From: Klebsiella aerogenes
GTDB lineage: Bacteria; Pseudomonadota; Gammaproteobacteria; Enterobacterales; Enterobacteriaceae
Direction: 5' to 3'
DNA length: 64,000 nucleotides
Assembly (NCBI GenBank): GCA_029027985.1
Contig: CP119076.1
Location: 1-64,000, forward strand
This document shows positions 33,680 to 43,505 of the stretch, piece by piece (the first letter of the stretch is position 1; every line of letters starts with the position of its first letter). The notes below the pieces were generated by a model. The model was not told where the DNA came from and made no database searches. It worked only from the letters and a program-made list of their open reading frames with translations. The translations under genes and the position numbers were made by a program.

Positions 33680-33967
33680 ATGCAAAAACAATGTGATAAC
33701 GTCATTCTGGAACTCACCGTCCGCAACCACCCTGGCGTCATGACCCACGTCTGCGGGCTATTTGCCCGCCGCGCCTTCAACGTGGAGGGCATTCTCTGTC
33801 TGCCGATTCAGGGCAGCGAACACAGCCGTATCTGGCTGCTGGTGAATGACGATCAGCGCCTTGGGCAGATGATTAGCCAGATTGAAAAGCTGGAAGACGT
33901 CACCAACGTGGCGCGTAACCAGTCCGATCCGACCATGTTTAACAAGATTGCCGTTTTCTTCGAGTAA
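33680..33967 (+). CDS. ilvN: Acetolactate synthase I, regulatory subunit
   Basis: IlvN is the 95-residue ACT-domain subunit that activates IlvB and confers valine feedback inhibition. It has the ACT fold motif [20 protein letters not shown]. It ends 2 bases before the convergent deoQ stop, with no terminator visible in that gap. Confidence 0.97.
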   Translation: MQKQCDNVILELTVRNHPGVMTHVCGLFARRAFNVEGILCLPIQGSEHSRIWLLVNDDQRLGQMISQIEKLEDVTNVARNQSDPTMFNKIAVFFE

Positions 33968-33969
33968 CG

Positions 33970-34755
33970 TTAATCGCCATCTGAATCTGGGGTGATCACT
34001 TTGACGGAACCGTTCCGGCAGTGGGTAGCATAATCTGCCGGTAACGGGCGATCGCTTATCAGTACATCAAAAGTTGAGAGTGGACCAATGCTGGCGGGAG
34101 CGACCTCATCAAACAGGGCGTGACGTGCCAGCAAAATTTTCCGAAGACCGCGCTCCATCGCTTTACGTTTGGTGGCGAGGTCATCTGGGTTAAACCAGCT
34201 GACACCGAAGTGTTCATGTACTCCGCTGGCGGAGATAAAGACTTTCCGTGGGTTAAGCGAATCCAGTGCCGAAGGGTTGCTGGTATCGTAAAAGGCATCG
34301 CTCTTGGCCCGATAGGTTCCACCGCACAGGATTGCCGTGGCGTTGGGTTTTTCATTGAGCGCCATAAACACGCGATGTGAGTAGCAGATGCCGGTAAACG
34401 TAATATCATCCGGGATCATGCTGATAACCAAAGGCATTTCCGGGCCATTATCAAAAAAGACCAGATCGTTTTCACTCACCAGTCCGGCGGCCAGGATGGC
34501 GACAGGTAAATCGTCTCGATGATACTGTTTTTGCGCGGGGAGCGGCGCGTTAACGGTGGCGGCGGGCTTGTTCACCATCACAATGTAACCACCGAGCAAC
34601 GTCAGCGGTAGCGGCTCATCATCCAGGCTGAGATCCCTACGGATGGTCATCACGGAAACCTCCAGCATCCGCGCCGCATCTTTCAGATGGATTCGATCCG
34701 TTTTCTTTAACAACTCCATCAGACGTCGAATACGTTCTTTTTGCTTGGTTTCCAT
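33970..34755 (-). CDS. deoQ: Deoxyribose operon repressor DeoQ (DeoR family)
   Basis: The 261-residue protein has a DeoR helix-turn-helix (IHLKDAARMLEVSVMTIRRDL, about 22-42) and a sugar-phosphate-sensing C-terminal domain with DNGPEMP and SASGVHE motifs like DeoR. It is divergent from deoKPX, as in the Salmonella deoQKPX locus, where DeoQ represses the operon. I chose ATG 34755 (METKQKERIRR) with GGAGAG 7 bases upstream. Confidence 0.88.
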   Translation of the reverse strand: METKQKERIRRLMELLKKTDRIHLKDAARMLEVSVMTIRRDLSLDDEPLPLTLLGGYIVMVNKPAATVNAPLPAQKQYHRDDLPVAILAAGLVSENDLVFFDNGPEMPLVISMIPDDITFTGICYSHRVFMALNEKPNATAILCGGTYRAKSDAFYDTSNPSALDSLNPRKVFISASGVHEHFGVSWFNPDDLATKRKAMERGLRKILLARHALFDEVAPASIGPLSTFDVLISDRPLPADYATHCRNGSVKVITPDSDGD

Positions 34756-34783
34756 GCATTTCTCTCCGCGAATCATCGTGTGT

Positions 34784-34801
34784 ATGTTCTTTCAGTAACA
34801 T
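34784..34801. promoter_or_regulatory. Candidate DeoQ operator near deoQ
   Basis: ATGTT and AACAT form an inverted repeat over 8 bases, 29 bases upstream of the deoQ start. It shares the ATGTT/AACAT arms with the stronger palindrome near deoK. Confidence 0.5.
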
Positions 34802-34994
34802 TTATGTGTCTCTGAGAACATCACATTGCTGCATTACTATACTTCTGGCCACCGGGAAATAAAAGTGCGTTTTTTCACGTTTTATTGATTATAAACAGTT
34901 CAATTTCAGTGAATTGTAACGAAGAAAATGATTTGAATCGTGATAAGACTGCAACAATACGTACAATAAACAAACAAAAAAATGATCTTCCAAT

Positions 34995-35010
34995 CGCGAT
35001 CAGAGTCACA
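34995..35010 (+). promoter_or_regulatory. Candidate CRP site upstream of deoK
   Basis: CGCGA-N6-TCACA has a perfect right half and three of five left-half matches to the CRP consensus. It lies 73 bases before the deoK ATG. CRP control would suit a sugar operon. Confidence 0.5.
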
Positions 35011-35033
35011 AATGGTACGAAAGTAACATGATA

Positions 35034-35049
35034 ATGTTATTTTAATATC
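35034..35049. promoter_or_regulatory. Palindromic operator upstream of deoK
   Basis: TAACAT-GATA-ATGTTA is a perfect 16-base palindrome 34 bases before the deoK ATG, in an AT-rich stretch. It resembles DeoR-family sites and is the best DeoQ operator candidate. Between 34802 and 34994 I see no gene. Confidence 0.6.
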
Positions 35050-35082
35050 ATTGTTGTGTGATTGTTTCTGAGAGGTAGTAAA

Positions 35083-36003
35083 ATGGATATCGCGGTTATC
35101 GGCTCCAACATGGTGGATCTCATCACTTACACCAACCAGATGCCTAAAGAAGGGGAAACGCTGGAAGCGCCAGCATTCAAAATTGGCTGTGGCGGTAAAG
35201 GGGCAAACCAGGCCGTCGCGGCGGCCAAGCTCAATTCTAAGGTGTTGATGCTGACGAAGGTCGGTGACGATATCTTTGCAGATAACACCATTCGCAACCT
35301 CGAATCCTGGGGCATTAACACCACTTATGTGGAAAAAGTTCCCTGCACCAGCAGCGGCGTCGCGCCAATTTTCGTCAATGCCAACTCCAGTAACAGTATT
35401 CTGATTATTAAAGGCGCAAACAAGTTTCTCTCTCCGGAAGATATCGATCGCGCTGCGGAAGACCTGAAAAAATGTCAGTTAATCGTGCTGCAACTGGAAG
35501 TTCAACTGGAGACGGTATATCACGCAATTGAATTCGGTAAAAAGCATGGCATTGAAGTGTTATTAAATCCGGCTCCGGCATTACGGGAGTTAGATATGTC
35601 ATATGCCTGTAAATGTGATTTCTTTGTGCCGAATGAAACCGAACTGGAGATATTAACCGGTATGCCGGTTGATACTTACGATCGTATTTGCGCTGCGGCA
35701 CGTTCTCTGGTTGATAAAGGACTGAATAATATTATCGTCACTATGGGTGAAAAAGGCGCACTGTGGATGACGCGTGACCAGGAAGTCCATGTTCCGGCGT
35801 TTAAAGTGAATGCTGTCGACACTAGTGGCGCAGGCGACGCTTTTATCGGTTGTTTTGCCCACTATTACGTTCAAAGCGGTGACGTGGAAGCCGCTATGAA
35901 AAAAGCCGTTCTCTTCGCTGCTTTTAGCGTCACAGGGAAAGGCACCCAATCCTCTTATCCGAGTATCGAACAATTTAATGAGTTTCTTACCTTAAACGAA
36001 TAA
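35083..36003 (+). CDS. deoK: Deoxyribokinase DeoK (PfkB family)
   Basis: DeoK phosphorylates 2-deoxy-D-ribose to the 5-phosphate, which DeoC then splits. The 306-residue ribokinase-like protein has the Gly-rich PfkB motif GCGGKGANQA and the catalytic DTSGAGDAF motif. I chose ATG 35083 (MDIAVIGSNM) with GAGAGG upstream; this gives the length of Salmonella DeoK. It heads deoK-deoP-deoX. Confidence 0.9.
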   Translation: MDIAVIGSNMVDLITYTNQMPKEGETLEAPAFKIGCGGKGANQAVAAAKLNSKVLMLTKVGDDIFADNTIRNLESWGINTTYVEKVPCTSSGVAPIFVNANSSNSILIIKGANKFLSPEDIDRAAEDLKKCQLIVLQLEVQLETVYHAIEFGKKHGIEVLLNPAPALRELDMSYACKCDFFVPNETELEILTGMPVDTYDRICAAARSLVDKGLNNIIVTMGEKGALWMTRDQEVHVPAFKVNAVDTSGAGDAFIGCFAHYYVQSGDVEAAMKKAVLFAAFSVTGKGTQSSYPSIEQFNEFLTLNE

Positions 36004-36030
36004 CACTCCTGCACTGTAAAAGGTAGCACT

Positions 36031-37347
36031 ATGAACGATAAAAACATCATTCAGATGCCCGATGGTTATCTGAATAAGACCCCTCTGTTCCAGTTTATTT
36101 TGTTATCCTGTTTATTCCCGCTTTGGGGATGCGCAGCCGCATTAAATGATATTCTGATTACGCAATTTAAAAGCGTATTTTCACTCAGCAACTTTGCTTC
36201 GGCATTAGTGCAGAGTGCCTTTTATGGCGGCTATTTTTTAATTGCGATTCCAGCATCTTTGGTGATTAAAAAGACCAGCTATAAAATCGCCATCTTAATG
36301 GGACTGACGCTTTATATCGTCGGCTGTACGCTCTTTTTCCCGGCATCGCACATGGCAACCTACACCATGTTCCTTGCGGCGATTTTTGCGATAGCAATTG
36401 GCCTGAGCTTTCTGGAAACTGCAGCGAACACCTACAGTTCGATGATTGGTCCAAAAGCTTACGCCACGCTACGTCTGAACATTAGCCAGACCTTTTATCC
36501 GATCGGCGCAGCCTCCGGTATTCTGCTGGGCAAATATCTGGTCTTTTCCGAAGGCGAGAGTCTGCAAAAGCAGATGGCCGGGATGAATGCTGAGCAGATC
36601 CATAACTTTAAACTGCTGATGCTGGAAAATACGCTGGAACCGTATAAGTACATGATTATGGTTCTGGTGGTGGTGATGGTCCTGTTCCTGCTGACTCGCT
36701 TCCCGACCTGTAAAGTGGCGCAAACCGCAAACCATAAACGCCCGTCAGCCATGGATACGCTGCGCTATCTGGCCAGCAACGCGCGTTTTCGTCGTGGGAT
36801 TGTGGCGCAGTTTCTGTATGTTGGGATGCAGGTGGCGGTGTGGTCATTCACCATTCGTCTGGCGCTGGAGTTGGGGGATATCAACGAACGCGATGCCTCC
36901 AACTTTATGGTCTATAGCTTTGCCTGCTTCTTTATCGGCAAGTTTATCGCCAATATTCTGATGACCCGTTTTAACCCGGAAAAAGTACTCATTCTCTACT
37001 CGATCATCGGGGCGCTGTTTCTTGCCTATGTCTCGCTGGTGCCGAGTTTTAGCGCGGTATATGTCGCGGTGCTGGTGAGTGTCCTGTTCGGCCCCTGCTG
37101 GGCGACAATCTATGCCGGTACGCTGGATACGGTGGATAACGAACATACCGAGATGGCAGGAGCGGTTATTGTGATGGCGATTGTCGGCGCGGCGGTGGTT
37201 CCGGCGATTCAGGGTTATGTGGCGGATATGTTCCACTCGCTGCAACTGTCGTTCCTGGTCTCTATGCTGTGCTTCGTTTACGTCGGTATCTACTTCTGGC
37301 GCGAAAGCAAAGTACGTAGCAACCTGGCAGAAGCGACCGCTTCCTGA
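36031..37347 (+). CDS. deoP: Deoxyribose permease DeoP (FHS family)
   Basis: The 438-residue membrane protein has 12 predicted helices and resembles the fucose:H+ symporter family, for example SFLETAANTYSSMIGP and CAAALNDILITQFK. By position and family it is the deoxyribose importer, as in Salmonella. It starts 27 bases after deoK, with AGG before the ATG. Confidence 0.88.
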   Translation: MNDKNIIQMPDGYLNKTPLFQFILLSCLFPLWGCAAALNDILITQFKSVFSLSNFASALVQSAFYGGYFLIAIPASLVIKKTSYKIAILMGLTLYIVGCTLFFPASHMATYTMFLAAIFAIAIGLSFLETAANTYSSMIGPKAYATLRLNISQTFYPIGAASGILLGKYLVFSEGESLQKQMAGMNAEQIHNFKLLMLENTLEPYKYMIMVLVVVMVLFLLTRFPTCKVAQTANHKRPSAMDTLRYLASNARFRRGIVAQFLYVGMQVAVWSFTIRLALELGDINERDASNFMVYSFACFFIGKFIANILMTRFNPEKVLILYSIIGALFLAYVSLVPSFSAVYVAVLVSVLFGPCWATIYAGTLDTVDNEHTEMAGAVIVMAIVGAAVVPAIQGYVADMFHSLQLSFLVSMLCFVYVGIYFWRESKVRSNLAEATAS

Positions 37348-37358
37348 GGAGCACGATT

Positions 37359-38372
37359 ATGACAACACGTATAACGTTGTGGCGGGAACTGTTTACTGAA
37401 CATCCGCGAGTTCTACTGAAGAATAGTGATTTCACGGTCACCGCGTTTCTCTATGCCAGCGGTGTGGAAGGGCTGAAGCTAGAAAACAGCCGTGGACATT
37501 TGGTTATTCTGCCCTGGATGGGGCAGATGATCTGGGATGCGCAGTTTGACGGCCACGATCTGACCATGCGCAACATGTTCAGCCAACCCAAACCAGCAAC
37601 CGAAGTGGTGGCGACGTACGGCTGTTTTGCCTTTCACTCTGGGCTACTGGCCAATGGCTGCCCGTCGCCGAAGGATTCTCATCCGTTGCACGGCGAAATG
37701 GCCTGTGCCGCGATGGATGAAGCCTGGCTGGAGCTGGATGGGGATAGCCTGCGGGTGAGCGGGCGCTATGAATATGTGATGGGGTTCGGTCATCATTATC
37801 AGGCACAACCTGCGGTGGTGATGCATAAGGCGAGCGCGCTGTTTGATATTCAAATGTCGGTCACTAACCTCGCCAGCGTAGCGATGCCGTTACAGTACAT
37901 GTGTCATATGAACTATGCGTATGTACCGGAAGCGACCTTTAGCCAGAATATCCCCGATGAGGCGCTGAAGTTGCGTGAATCCGTTCCGGCGCATGTCAAA
38001 CCGACAGAACAATGGCTGGCGTTCAATCAACGACTATTACAGGGAGAAGCCTCGCTGGCGGCGCTCAATGAGCCGGGCTTTTACGATCCGGAAATTGTCT
38101 TCTTTGCTGACCAACTGGACAGGTACACGGAAAAGCCGGAATTTAGCATGATCGCCCCGGATGGCACCACGTTCGTTACCCGTTTCGCCAGTTCGGAGCT
38201 GAATTATGTGACCCGTTGGATCCTCTATAACGGCGATCAGCAGGTGGCAGCCTTCGCCCTCCCCGCGACGTGTCGCCCAGAAGGTTTCCTGGCGGCAGAG
38301 CGAAACGGCACGTTGATTCAGGTAGAACCGCAGCAAACCCGGACATTTACCGTCACGACAGGCATCGTCTGA
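37359..38372 (+). CDS. deoX: DeoX, DUF4432 aldose-epimerase-like protein
   Basis: The 337-residue cytoplasmic protein is the last gene of deoKPX. Its fold family (galactose-mutarotase-like) suggests it interconverts deoxyribose anomers, but this is not shown; the Salmonella gene is known mainly through its operon. Motifs include LPWMGQMIWDAQFDG and FHSGLLANGCPSPKDSHPLHGE. It starts 11 bases after deoP with GAGGAG nearby. Confidence 0.85.
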   Translation: MTTRITLWRELFTEHPRVLLKNSDFTVTAFLYASGVEGLKLENSRGHLVILPWMGQMIWDAQFDGHDLTMRNMFSQPKPATEVVATYGCFAFHSGLLANGCPSPKDSHPLHGEMACAAMDEAWLELDGDSLRVSGRYEYVMGFGHHYQAQPAVVMHKASALFDIQMSVTNLASVAMPLQYMCHMNYAYVPEATFSQNIPDEALKLRESVPAHVKPTEQWLAFNQRLLQGEASLAALNEPGFYDPEIVFFADQLDRYTEKPEFSMIAPDGTTFVTRFASSELNYVTRWILYNGDQQVAAFALPATCRPEGFLAAERNGTLIQVEPQQTRTFTVTTGIV

Positions 38373-38392
38373 CCGCTCAAGGCTTGAACAGC

Positions 38393-38426
38393 AACGCGCT
38401 TATCGTTAAGGTAGGCGCGTTTTTTA
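38393..38426 (+). terminator. Terminator between deoX and uhpA
   Basis: AACGCGC (38393-38399) pairs with GCGCGTT (38415-38421) and runs into TTTTTT. It separates the deo and uhp operons. Confidence 0.88.
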
Positions 38427-38445
38427 TACCCTCCAGGATAAAACC

Positions 38446-39039
38446 ATGATTACCGTTGCCCTTATCGACGACCACCTTATCGTCCGCTCCGGCTTTGCCC
38501 AACTGCTGGGGCTGGAACCTGATTTGCAGGTGGTGGCTGAGTTTGGTTCGGGGCGCGAGGCGTTGGCGGGGCTGCCGGGGCGCGGCGTACAGGTTTGTAT
38601 CTGCGATATCTCAATGCCGGATATTTCCGGGTTGGAGCTGTTAAGCCAGCTGCCGAAGGGGATGGCGACGATCATGCTCTCCGTCCATGACAGCCCGGCG
38701 CTGGTGGAACAGGCGTTGAACGCGGGGGCACGTGGTTTTCTCTCTAAACGTTGTAGCCCCGATGAACTGATTGCCGCCGTACATACGGTGGCGACCGGTG
38801 GCTGCTATCTGACGCCGGATATTGCGGTGAAACTGGCGGCGGGGCGTCAGGATCCGCTCACTAAACGCGAACGTCAGGTAGCGGAAAAGCTGGCGCAGGG
38901 AATGGCGGTGAAAGAGATTGCCGCTGAGCTGGGATTGTCGCCAAAAACCGTCCACGTCCATCGCGCTAATCTGATGGAAAAGCTGAGCGTCAGTAACGAT
39001 GTTGAACTGGCGCGGCGGATGTTTGACGGCTGGCAATGA
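38446..39039 (+). CDS. uhpA: Response regulator UhpA
   Basis: UhpA is activated by UhpB and turns on uhpT when external glucose 6-phosphate is sensed. The 197-residue protein has a receiver domain with phospho-acceptor Asp54 (CICDISMPD) and a LuxR-type helix-turn-helix from about 138 ([20 protein letters not shown]). It overlaps uhpB by 4 bases. Confidence 0.97.
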   Translation: MITVALIDDHLIVRSGFAQLLGLEPDLQVVAEFGSGREALAGLPGRGVQVCICDISMPDISGLELLSQLPKGMATIMLSVHDSPALVEQALNAGARGFLSKRCSPDELIAAVHTVATGGCYLTPDIAVKLAAGRQDPLTKRERQVAEKLAQGMAVKEIAAELGLSPKTVHVHRANLMEKLSVSNDVELARRMFDGWQ

Positions 39040-40538
39040 ACGCGCTTTTCTCCCGACTTATCACCGTTGTCGCCTGCTTTTTTATCTTTTCCGCCGCATG
39101 GTTCTGCCTGTGGAGCATCAGCTTACATCTGGTGGAACGTCCGGAACTGGCGGTACTACTGTTCCCATTTGGTCTGCGCCTGGGGTTGATGCTGCAATGT
39201 CCGCGCGGTTACTGGCCTGTGCTGCTGGGAGCGGAATGGCTGCTTCTCTTCTGGTTGGCGCAGGAAGTGGCGCTGGCGCATCCGATAATATTGATGACCG
39301 GAAGTCTGCTAACCCTGCTGCCGGTGGCGTTGATTTCTCGCTATCGCCATCAGCGCGACTGGCTAACGCTGTTACGTCAGGGAGGAGCGCTGATCGCCGC
39401 CGCCTTGCTGCAATCGCTGCCGTGGCTGGCGGAAGGGGGCGAGGGACTGACCGCGCTGCTGTTGACGCTGACCGGCGGCCTGACGTTGGCGCCGATCTGC
39501 CTGGTTATCTGGCACTACCTCACCAGCACTGTCTGGCGGCCGCTGGGGCCATCGCTGGTCTCGCAGCCGGTCAACTGGCGCGGTCGCCATCTGATCTGGT
39601 ATCTGTTGCTGTTTACCGTCAGCCTGTGGCTGCAGCTTGGGTTGCCCGCTGAACTCTCCCGCTTTACCCCTTTTTGCCTGGCGCTACCGATTATCGCGCT
39701 TGCCTGGCACTACGGCTGGCAGGGGGCGCTGATTGCCGCCCTGATGAACGCCATCGCGTTGATTGCCAGCCAGACCTGGCACGATCACCCGGTTGATTTA
39801 CTGCTTTCGCTGTTGGTGCAGAGCTTAACCGGGCTGCTGCTGGGCGCGGGGATCCAGCGGTTGCGCGAGCTTAACCAGTCGCTGCAAAACGAGCTGGCGC
39901 GCAATCGTCGGTTGGCGGAGCGCCTGCTGGAAACGGAAGAGAGCGTGCGCCGCGACGTGGCGCGTGAGCTTCATGATGATATCGGCCAGACCATTACCGC
40001 TATCCGCACCCAGGCGGGGATTGTCCAGCGTCTGGCGCCGAATAATGGCAGCGTGCGCCAGAGCGGCCAGCTGATTGAACAGCTCTCGTTGGGCGTGTAT
40101 GACTCCGTGCGCCGCCTGCTCGGCCGTCTGCGTCCGCGCCAGCTTGACGATCTTTCTCTCGAGCAGGCGGTACGCTCGTTGATGCGTGAGATGGAACTGG
40201 AAGATCGTGGCATCGTTAGCCACCTCGAATGGCGAATTAGCGAAGTGGGGCTGAGCGAAAACCTGCGTGTGACCCTGTTCCGCGTCTGTCAGGAAGGGCT
40301 CAATAATATTGTTAAGCATGCCAGCGCCAGCGCCGTTACCCTGCAAGGGTGGCAGCAGGATGGGCGGTTGATGTTGGTGCTGGAGGATGATGGCTGCGGT
40401 TTGCCGCCGGGGTCTAATTTGCAGGGCTTTGGCCTCACCGGAATGCGCGAACGCGTCACCGCGTTGGGCGGCACGCTGACTATCTCCTGCACGCACGGTA
40501 CCCGCGTGTGCGTCAACCTACCGCTGCGTTACGCCTGA
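39036..40538 (+). CDS. uhpB: Sensor histidine kinase UhpB
   Basis: UhpB phosphorylates UhpA in complex with UhpC. The 500 residues comprise an N-terminal MASE1-like membrane part with eight or so helices (about 1-275), a HisKA_3 dimerisation domain with phospho-acceptor His313 ([12 protein letters not shown]), and an HATPase domain ([10 protein letters not shown]). It starts inside the uhpA end and stops 11 bases before uhpC. Confidence 0.97.
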   Translation: MNALFSRLITVVACFFIFSAAWFCLWSISLHLVERPELAVLLFPFGLRLGLMLQCPRGYWPVLLGAEWLLLFWLAQEVALAHPIILMTGSLLTLLPVALISRYRHQRDWLTLLRQGGALIAAALLQSLPWLAEGGEGLTALLLTLTGGLTLAPICLVIWHYLTSTVWRPLGPSLVSQPVNWRGRHLIWYLLLFTVSLWLQLGLPAELSRFTPFCLALPIIALAWHYGWQGALIAALMNAIALIASQTWHDHPVDLLLSLLVQSLTGLLLGAGIQRLRELNQSLQNELARNRRLAERLLETEESVRRDVARELHDDIGQTITAIRTQAGIVQRLAPNNGSVRQSGQLIEQLSLGVYDSVRRLLGRLRPRQLDDLSLEQAVRSLMREMELEDRGIVSHLEWRISEVGLSENLRVTLFRVCQEGLNNIVKHASASAVTLQGWQQDGRLMLVLEDDGCGLPPGSNLQGFGLTGMRERVTALGGTLTISCTHGTRVCVNLPLRYA

Positions 40539-40549
40539 GAGGTGCGCCG

Positions 40550-41878
40550 ATGTTTGCCTTTTTAAAAGCCCCGCCGGACGCTGCGCCGATTGACGATAAA
40601 CGCGAGCTGGACGAGCGCTATCGCTACTGGCGTCGCCATATCCTGCTGACTATCTGGCTCGGCTACGCGTTGTTCTATTTCACCCGCAAAAGCTTCAACG
40701 CCGCGGTCCCTGAAATCCTCGCCAGTAACGTGCTGACCCGCAGCGATATCGGCCTGCTGGCCACGCTGTTCTACATTACCTACGGATTATCGAAATTTTT
40801 CTCCGGCATCGTCAGCGACCGCTCCGACGCGCGTTATTTCATGGGGTTGGGGCTGGTTGCCACCGGCGTGGTGAATATTCTGTTCGGTTTTTCCACTTCG
40901 CTGTGGGCCTTCGCCCTGCTGTGGGCGCTGAACGCCTTCTTCCAGGGCTGGGGCTCGCCGGTCTGCGCCCGGCTACTGACGGCCTGGTATTCGCGAACCG
41001 AGCGCGGCGGCTGGTGGGCGCTGTGGAATACGGCGCATAACGTCGGCGGCGCGCTGATCCCGATGGTGGTGGGCGCAGCGGCGCTGCACTACGGCTGGCG
41101 CGCCGGGATGACGATTGCCGGCAGCCTGGCGATCCTCGCCGGGCTGTATCTGTGCTGGCGGTTGCGCGATCGGCCGCAGGCGGTCGGTTTACCCGCCGTC
41201 GGCGACTGGCGGCACGATGAATTGGACATCGCTCAGCAGCAGGAGGGGGCAGGATTGAGCCGCAAGGAGATTCTGACTAAATACGTGCTGGCTAATCCCT
41301 ATATCTGGTTGCTATCGCTGTGCTATGTACTGGTGTACGTGGTGCGGGCGGCAATTAACGACTGGGGCAACCTGTATATGTCGGAGACGCTCGGTGTCGA
41401 TCTAGTGACCGCGAATTCGGCGGTCACCATGTTTGAACTGGGCGGCTTTATCGGCGCGCTGGTGGCGGGTTGGGGGTCGGATAAACTGTTTAACGGCAAT
41501 CGCGGGCCGATGAACCTGATTTTCGCCGCCGGGATTTTACTGTCAGTCGGCGGGCTGTGGCTGATGCCATTCGCCAGCTACGTGATGCAGGCGGCCTGCT
41601 TCTTCACCACCGGCTTCTTCGTGTTCGGCCCGCAAATGCTGATTGGTATGGCGGCGGCTGAATGCTCGCATAAAGAAGCCGCCGGGGCGGCGACCGGTTT
41701 TGTCGGCCTGTTCGCTTATCTCGGCGCCTCGCTCTCCGGCTGGCCGCTGGCGCAGGTGATGGATATCTGGCACTGGACCGGCTTCTTCGTGGTGATCGCC
41801 ATTGCTGCCGGGATCTCCGCGCTGCTGCTGCTGCCGTTTTTAAATGCTCAGGCGCCGCGTATCGCCAGCGAAGCGTGA
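40550..41878 (+). CDS. uhpC: Glucose 6-phosphate receptor UhpC (MFS-like)
   Basis: UhpC is a UhpT-like membrane protein that binds external glucose 6-phosphate and activates UhpB. The 442-residue protein has 12 predicted helices and family motifs [19 protein letters not shown] and [15 protein letters not shown] chose ATG 40550 (MFAFLKAPP) over the frame open from 40508, with GAGAGG upstream. It is paired with its paralog uhpT. Confidence 0.96.
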   Translation: MFAFLKAPPDAAPIDDKRELDERYRYWRRHILLTIWLGYALFYFTRKSFNAAVPEILASNVLTRSDIGLLATLFYITYGLSKFFSGIVSDRSDARYFMGLGLVATGVVNILFGFSTSLWAFALLWALNAFFQGWGSPVCARLLTAWYSRTERGGWWALWNTAHNVGGALIPMVVGAAALHYGWRAGMTIAGSLAILAGLYLCWRLRDRPQAVGLPAVGDWRHDELDIAQQQEGAGLSRKEILTKYVLANPYIWLLSLCYVLVYVVRAAINDWGNLYMSETLGVDLVTANSAVTMFELGGFIGALVAGWGSDKLFNGNRGPMNLIFAAGILLSVGGLWLMPFASYVMQAACFFTTGFFVFGPQMLIGMAAAECSHKEAAGAATGFVGLFAYLGASLSGWPLAQVMDIWHWTGFFVVIAIAAGISALLLLPFLNAQAPRIASEA

Positions 41879-41978
41879 TGTAGTTCACCTTTTCGCCCTG
41901 AATGGGGCAAAACTAAGAAATTTTCCCGGTTTCACCTGGACGCCGTCTCAGGCCAGACGGCGCGCTGATTTTTACAAT
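41875..41978 (+). promoter_or_regulatory. uhpT promoter with CRP site and UhpA region
   Basis: GTGA-N6-TCAC (41875-41888) overlaps the uhpC stop. A -10 TACAAT lies at 41973-41978, so the start would be near 41985 and the CRP site centres at about -103.5, the E. coli uhpT spacing. Between them CGCCGTCT and AGACGGCG (41941-41962) form an inverted repeat where UhpA should bind. Confidence 0.75.
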
Positions 41979-42023
41979 GCCTGGTTATTACGCAGGCATA
42001 AAAAATCAGCTCAGGAGATACCC

Positions 42024-43415
42024 ATGCTGGCCTTTCTGAATCAGGTACGCAAGCCGACCCTGGATCTGCCGCTCGATGTGCGGCGCAAAATGTGGTTCAA
42101 ACCCTTCATGCAGTCCTATCTGGTGGTCTTCATCGGCTACCTGACCATGTATCTGATCCGCAAGAACTTTAATATCGCGCAGAACGACATGATCTCCACC
42201 TACGGGTTGAGCATGACGCAACTGGGGATGATCGGCCTGGGCTTCTCCATCACCTACGGCGTGGGTAAGACCCTGGTTTCCTATTATGCCGACGGCAAAA
42301 ACACCAAGCAGTTCCTGCCGTTTATGCTGATCCTTTCCGCTATCTGTATGCTTGGCTTTAGTGCCAGCATGGGCGCGGGTTCAACCAGCCTGTTCCTGAT
42401 GATCGCCTTCTACGCGCTGAGCGGCTTCTTCCAGAGCACCGGCGGCTCGTGCAGCTACTCCACCATCACTAAGTGGACGCCCAGACGCAAACGCGGCACC
42501 TTCCTCGGTTTCTGGAATATCTCCCATAACCTCGGCGGTGCGGGCGCGGCGGGCGTCGCGCTGCTTGGCGCGAACTACCTGTTCGACGGTCATGTCATCG
42601 GTATGTTTATCTTCCCGTCGATTATTGCGCTGATTGTCGGCTTCATCGGCCTGCGTTTTGGTAGCGACTCGCCGGAAGCCTACGGTCTCGGTACAGCGGA
42701 AGAGCTGTTTGGCGAAGCGATCAGCGAAGAAGATAAAGAGACCGAAGAAAACGCCATGACCAAGTGGCAGATCTTTGTGGAGTACGTGCTGAAGAACAAA
42801 GTGATTTGGTTACTGTGCTTCTCCAATATCTTCCTTTACGTGGTGCGTATTGGTATCGATCAGTGGTCCACCGTGTATGCCTTCCAGGAACTGAAGTTGT
42901 CTAAAGAGGTGGCGATTCAGGGCTTTACCCTGTTTGAAGTGGGGGCGCTGGTCGGCACGCTACTGTGGGGCTGGCTGTCGGATCTGGCCAACGGTCGCCG
43001 CGCGCTGGTGGCCTGCGTCGCCTTGGCGCTGATTATCGCCACCCTCGGCGTTTATCAGCACGCCAGCAACCAGTATGTCTATCTGGCCTCGTTGTTTGCG
43101 CTGGGCTTCCTGGTGTTTGGTCCGCAGCTGTTAATCGGCGTTGCGGCAGTCGGATTTGTACCGAAAAAAGCGATCGGCGCTGCCGATGGGATCAAGGGCA
43201 CCTTCGCTTATCTGATTGGCGATAGCTTTGCCAAACTGGGCCTCGGGATGATCGCCGACGGCACGCCGGTGTTTGGCCTGACCGGTTGGGCGGGCACCTT
43301 TGCGGCGCTGGATGCCGCCGCTATCGGCTGTATCTGCCTGATGGCCGTCGTGGCGGTATTTGAAGAGCGCAAAATCCGCCGCGAGAAAAAAATCCAGCAA
43401 CTGAAAATCGCTTAA
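42024..43415 (+). CDS. uhpT: Hexose-6-phosphate:phosphate antiporter UhpT
   Basis: UhpT imports sugar 6-phosphates (and fosfomycin) in exchange for phosphate. The 463-residue MFS protein of the organophosphate antiporter family equals the E. coli length. I chose ATG 42024 ([13 protein letters not shown]) with AGGAG upstream over the open frame from 41844. The motif [17 protein letters not shown] contains the conserved substrate-binding arginine region. Confidence 0.97.
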   Translation: MLAFLNQVRKPTLDLPLDVRRKMWFKPFMQSYLVVFIGYLTMYLIRKNFNIAQNDMISTYGLSMTQLGMIGLGFSITYGVGKTLVSYYADGKNTKQFLPFMLILSAICMLGFSASMGAGSTSLFLMIAFYALSGFFQSTGGSCSYSTITKWTPRRKRGTFLGFWNISHNLGGAGAAGVALLGANYLFDGHVIGMFIFPSIIALIVGFIGLRFGSDSPEAYGLGTAEELFGEAISEEDKETEENAMTKWQIFVEYVLKNKVIWLLCFSNIFLYVVRIGIDQWSTVYAFQELKLSKEVAIQGFTLFEVGALVGTLLWGWLSDLANGRRALVACVALALIIATLGVYQHASNQYVYLASLFALGFLVFGPQLLIGVAAVGFVPKKAIGAADGIKGTFAYLIGDSFAKLGLGMIADGTPVFGLTGWAGTFAALDAAAIGCICLMAVVAVFEERKIRREKKIQQLKIA

Positions 43416-43434
43416 GTGTGTATTGGTAACGTTT

Positions 43435-43459
43435 GCCCGGTATGATGCCGGGCTTTTTT
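43435..43459. terminator. Terminator between uhpT and ade
   Basis: GCCCGG and CCGGGC pair over a 7-base loop and run into TTTTTT on the plus strand. The convergent ade ends 47 bases further on. Confidence 0.9.
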
Positions 43460-43505
43460 ATGCTTTGCGTTCCTGCCGCGTCTTTCTGGTTCTGGTTGCC
43501 TTAAA

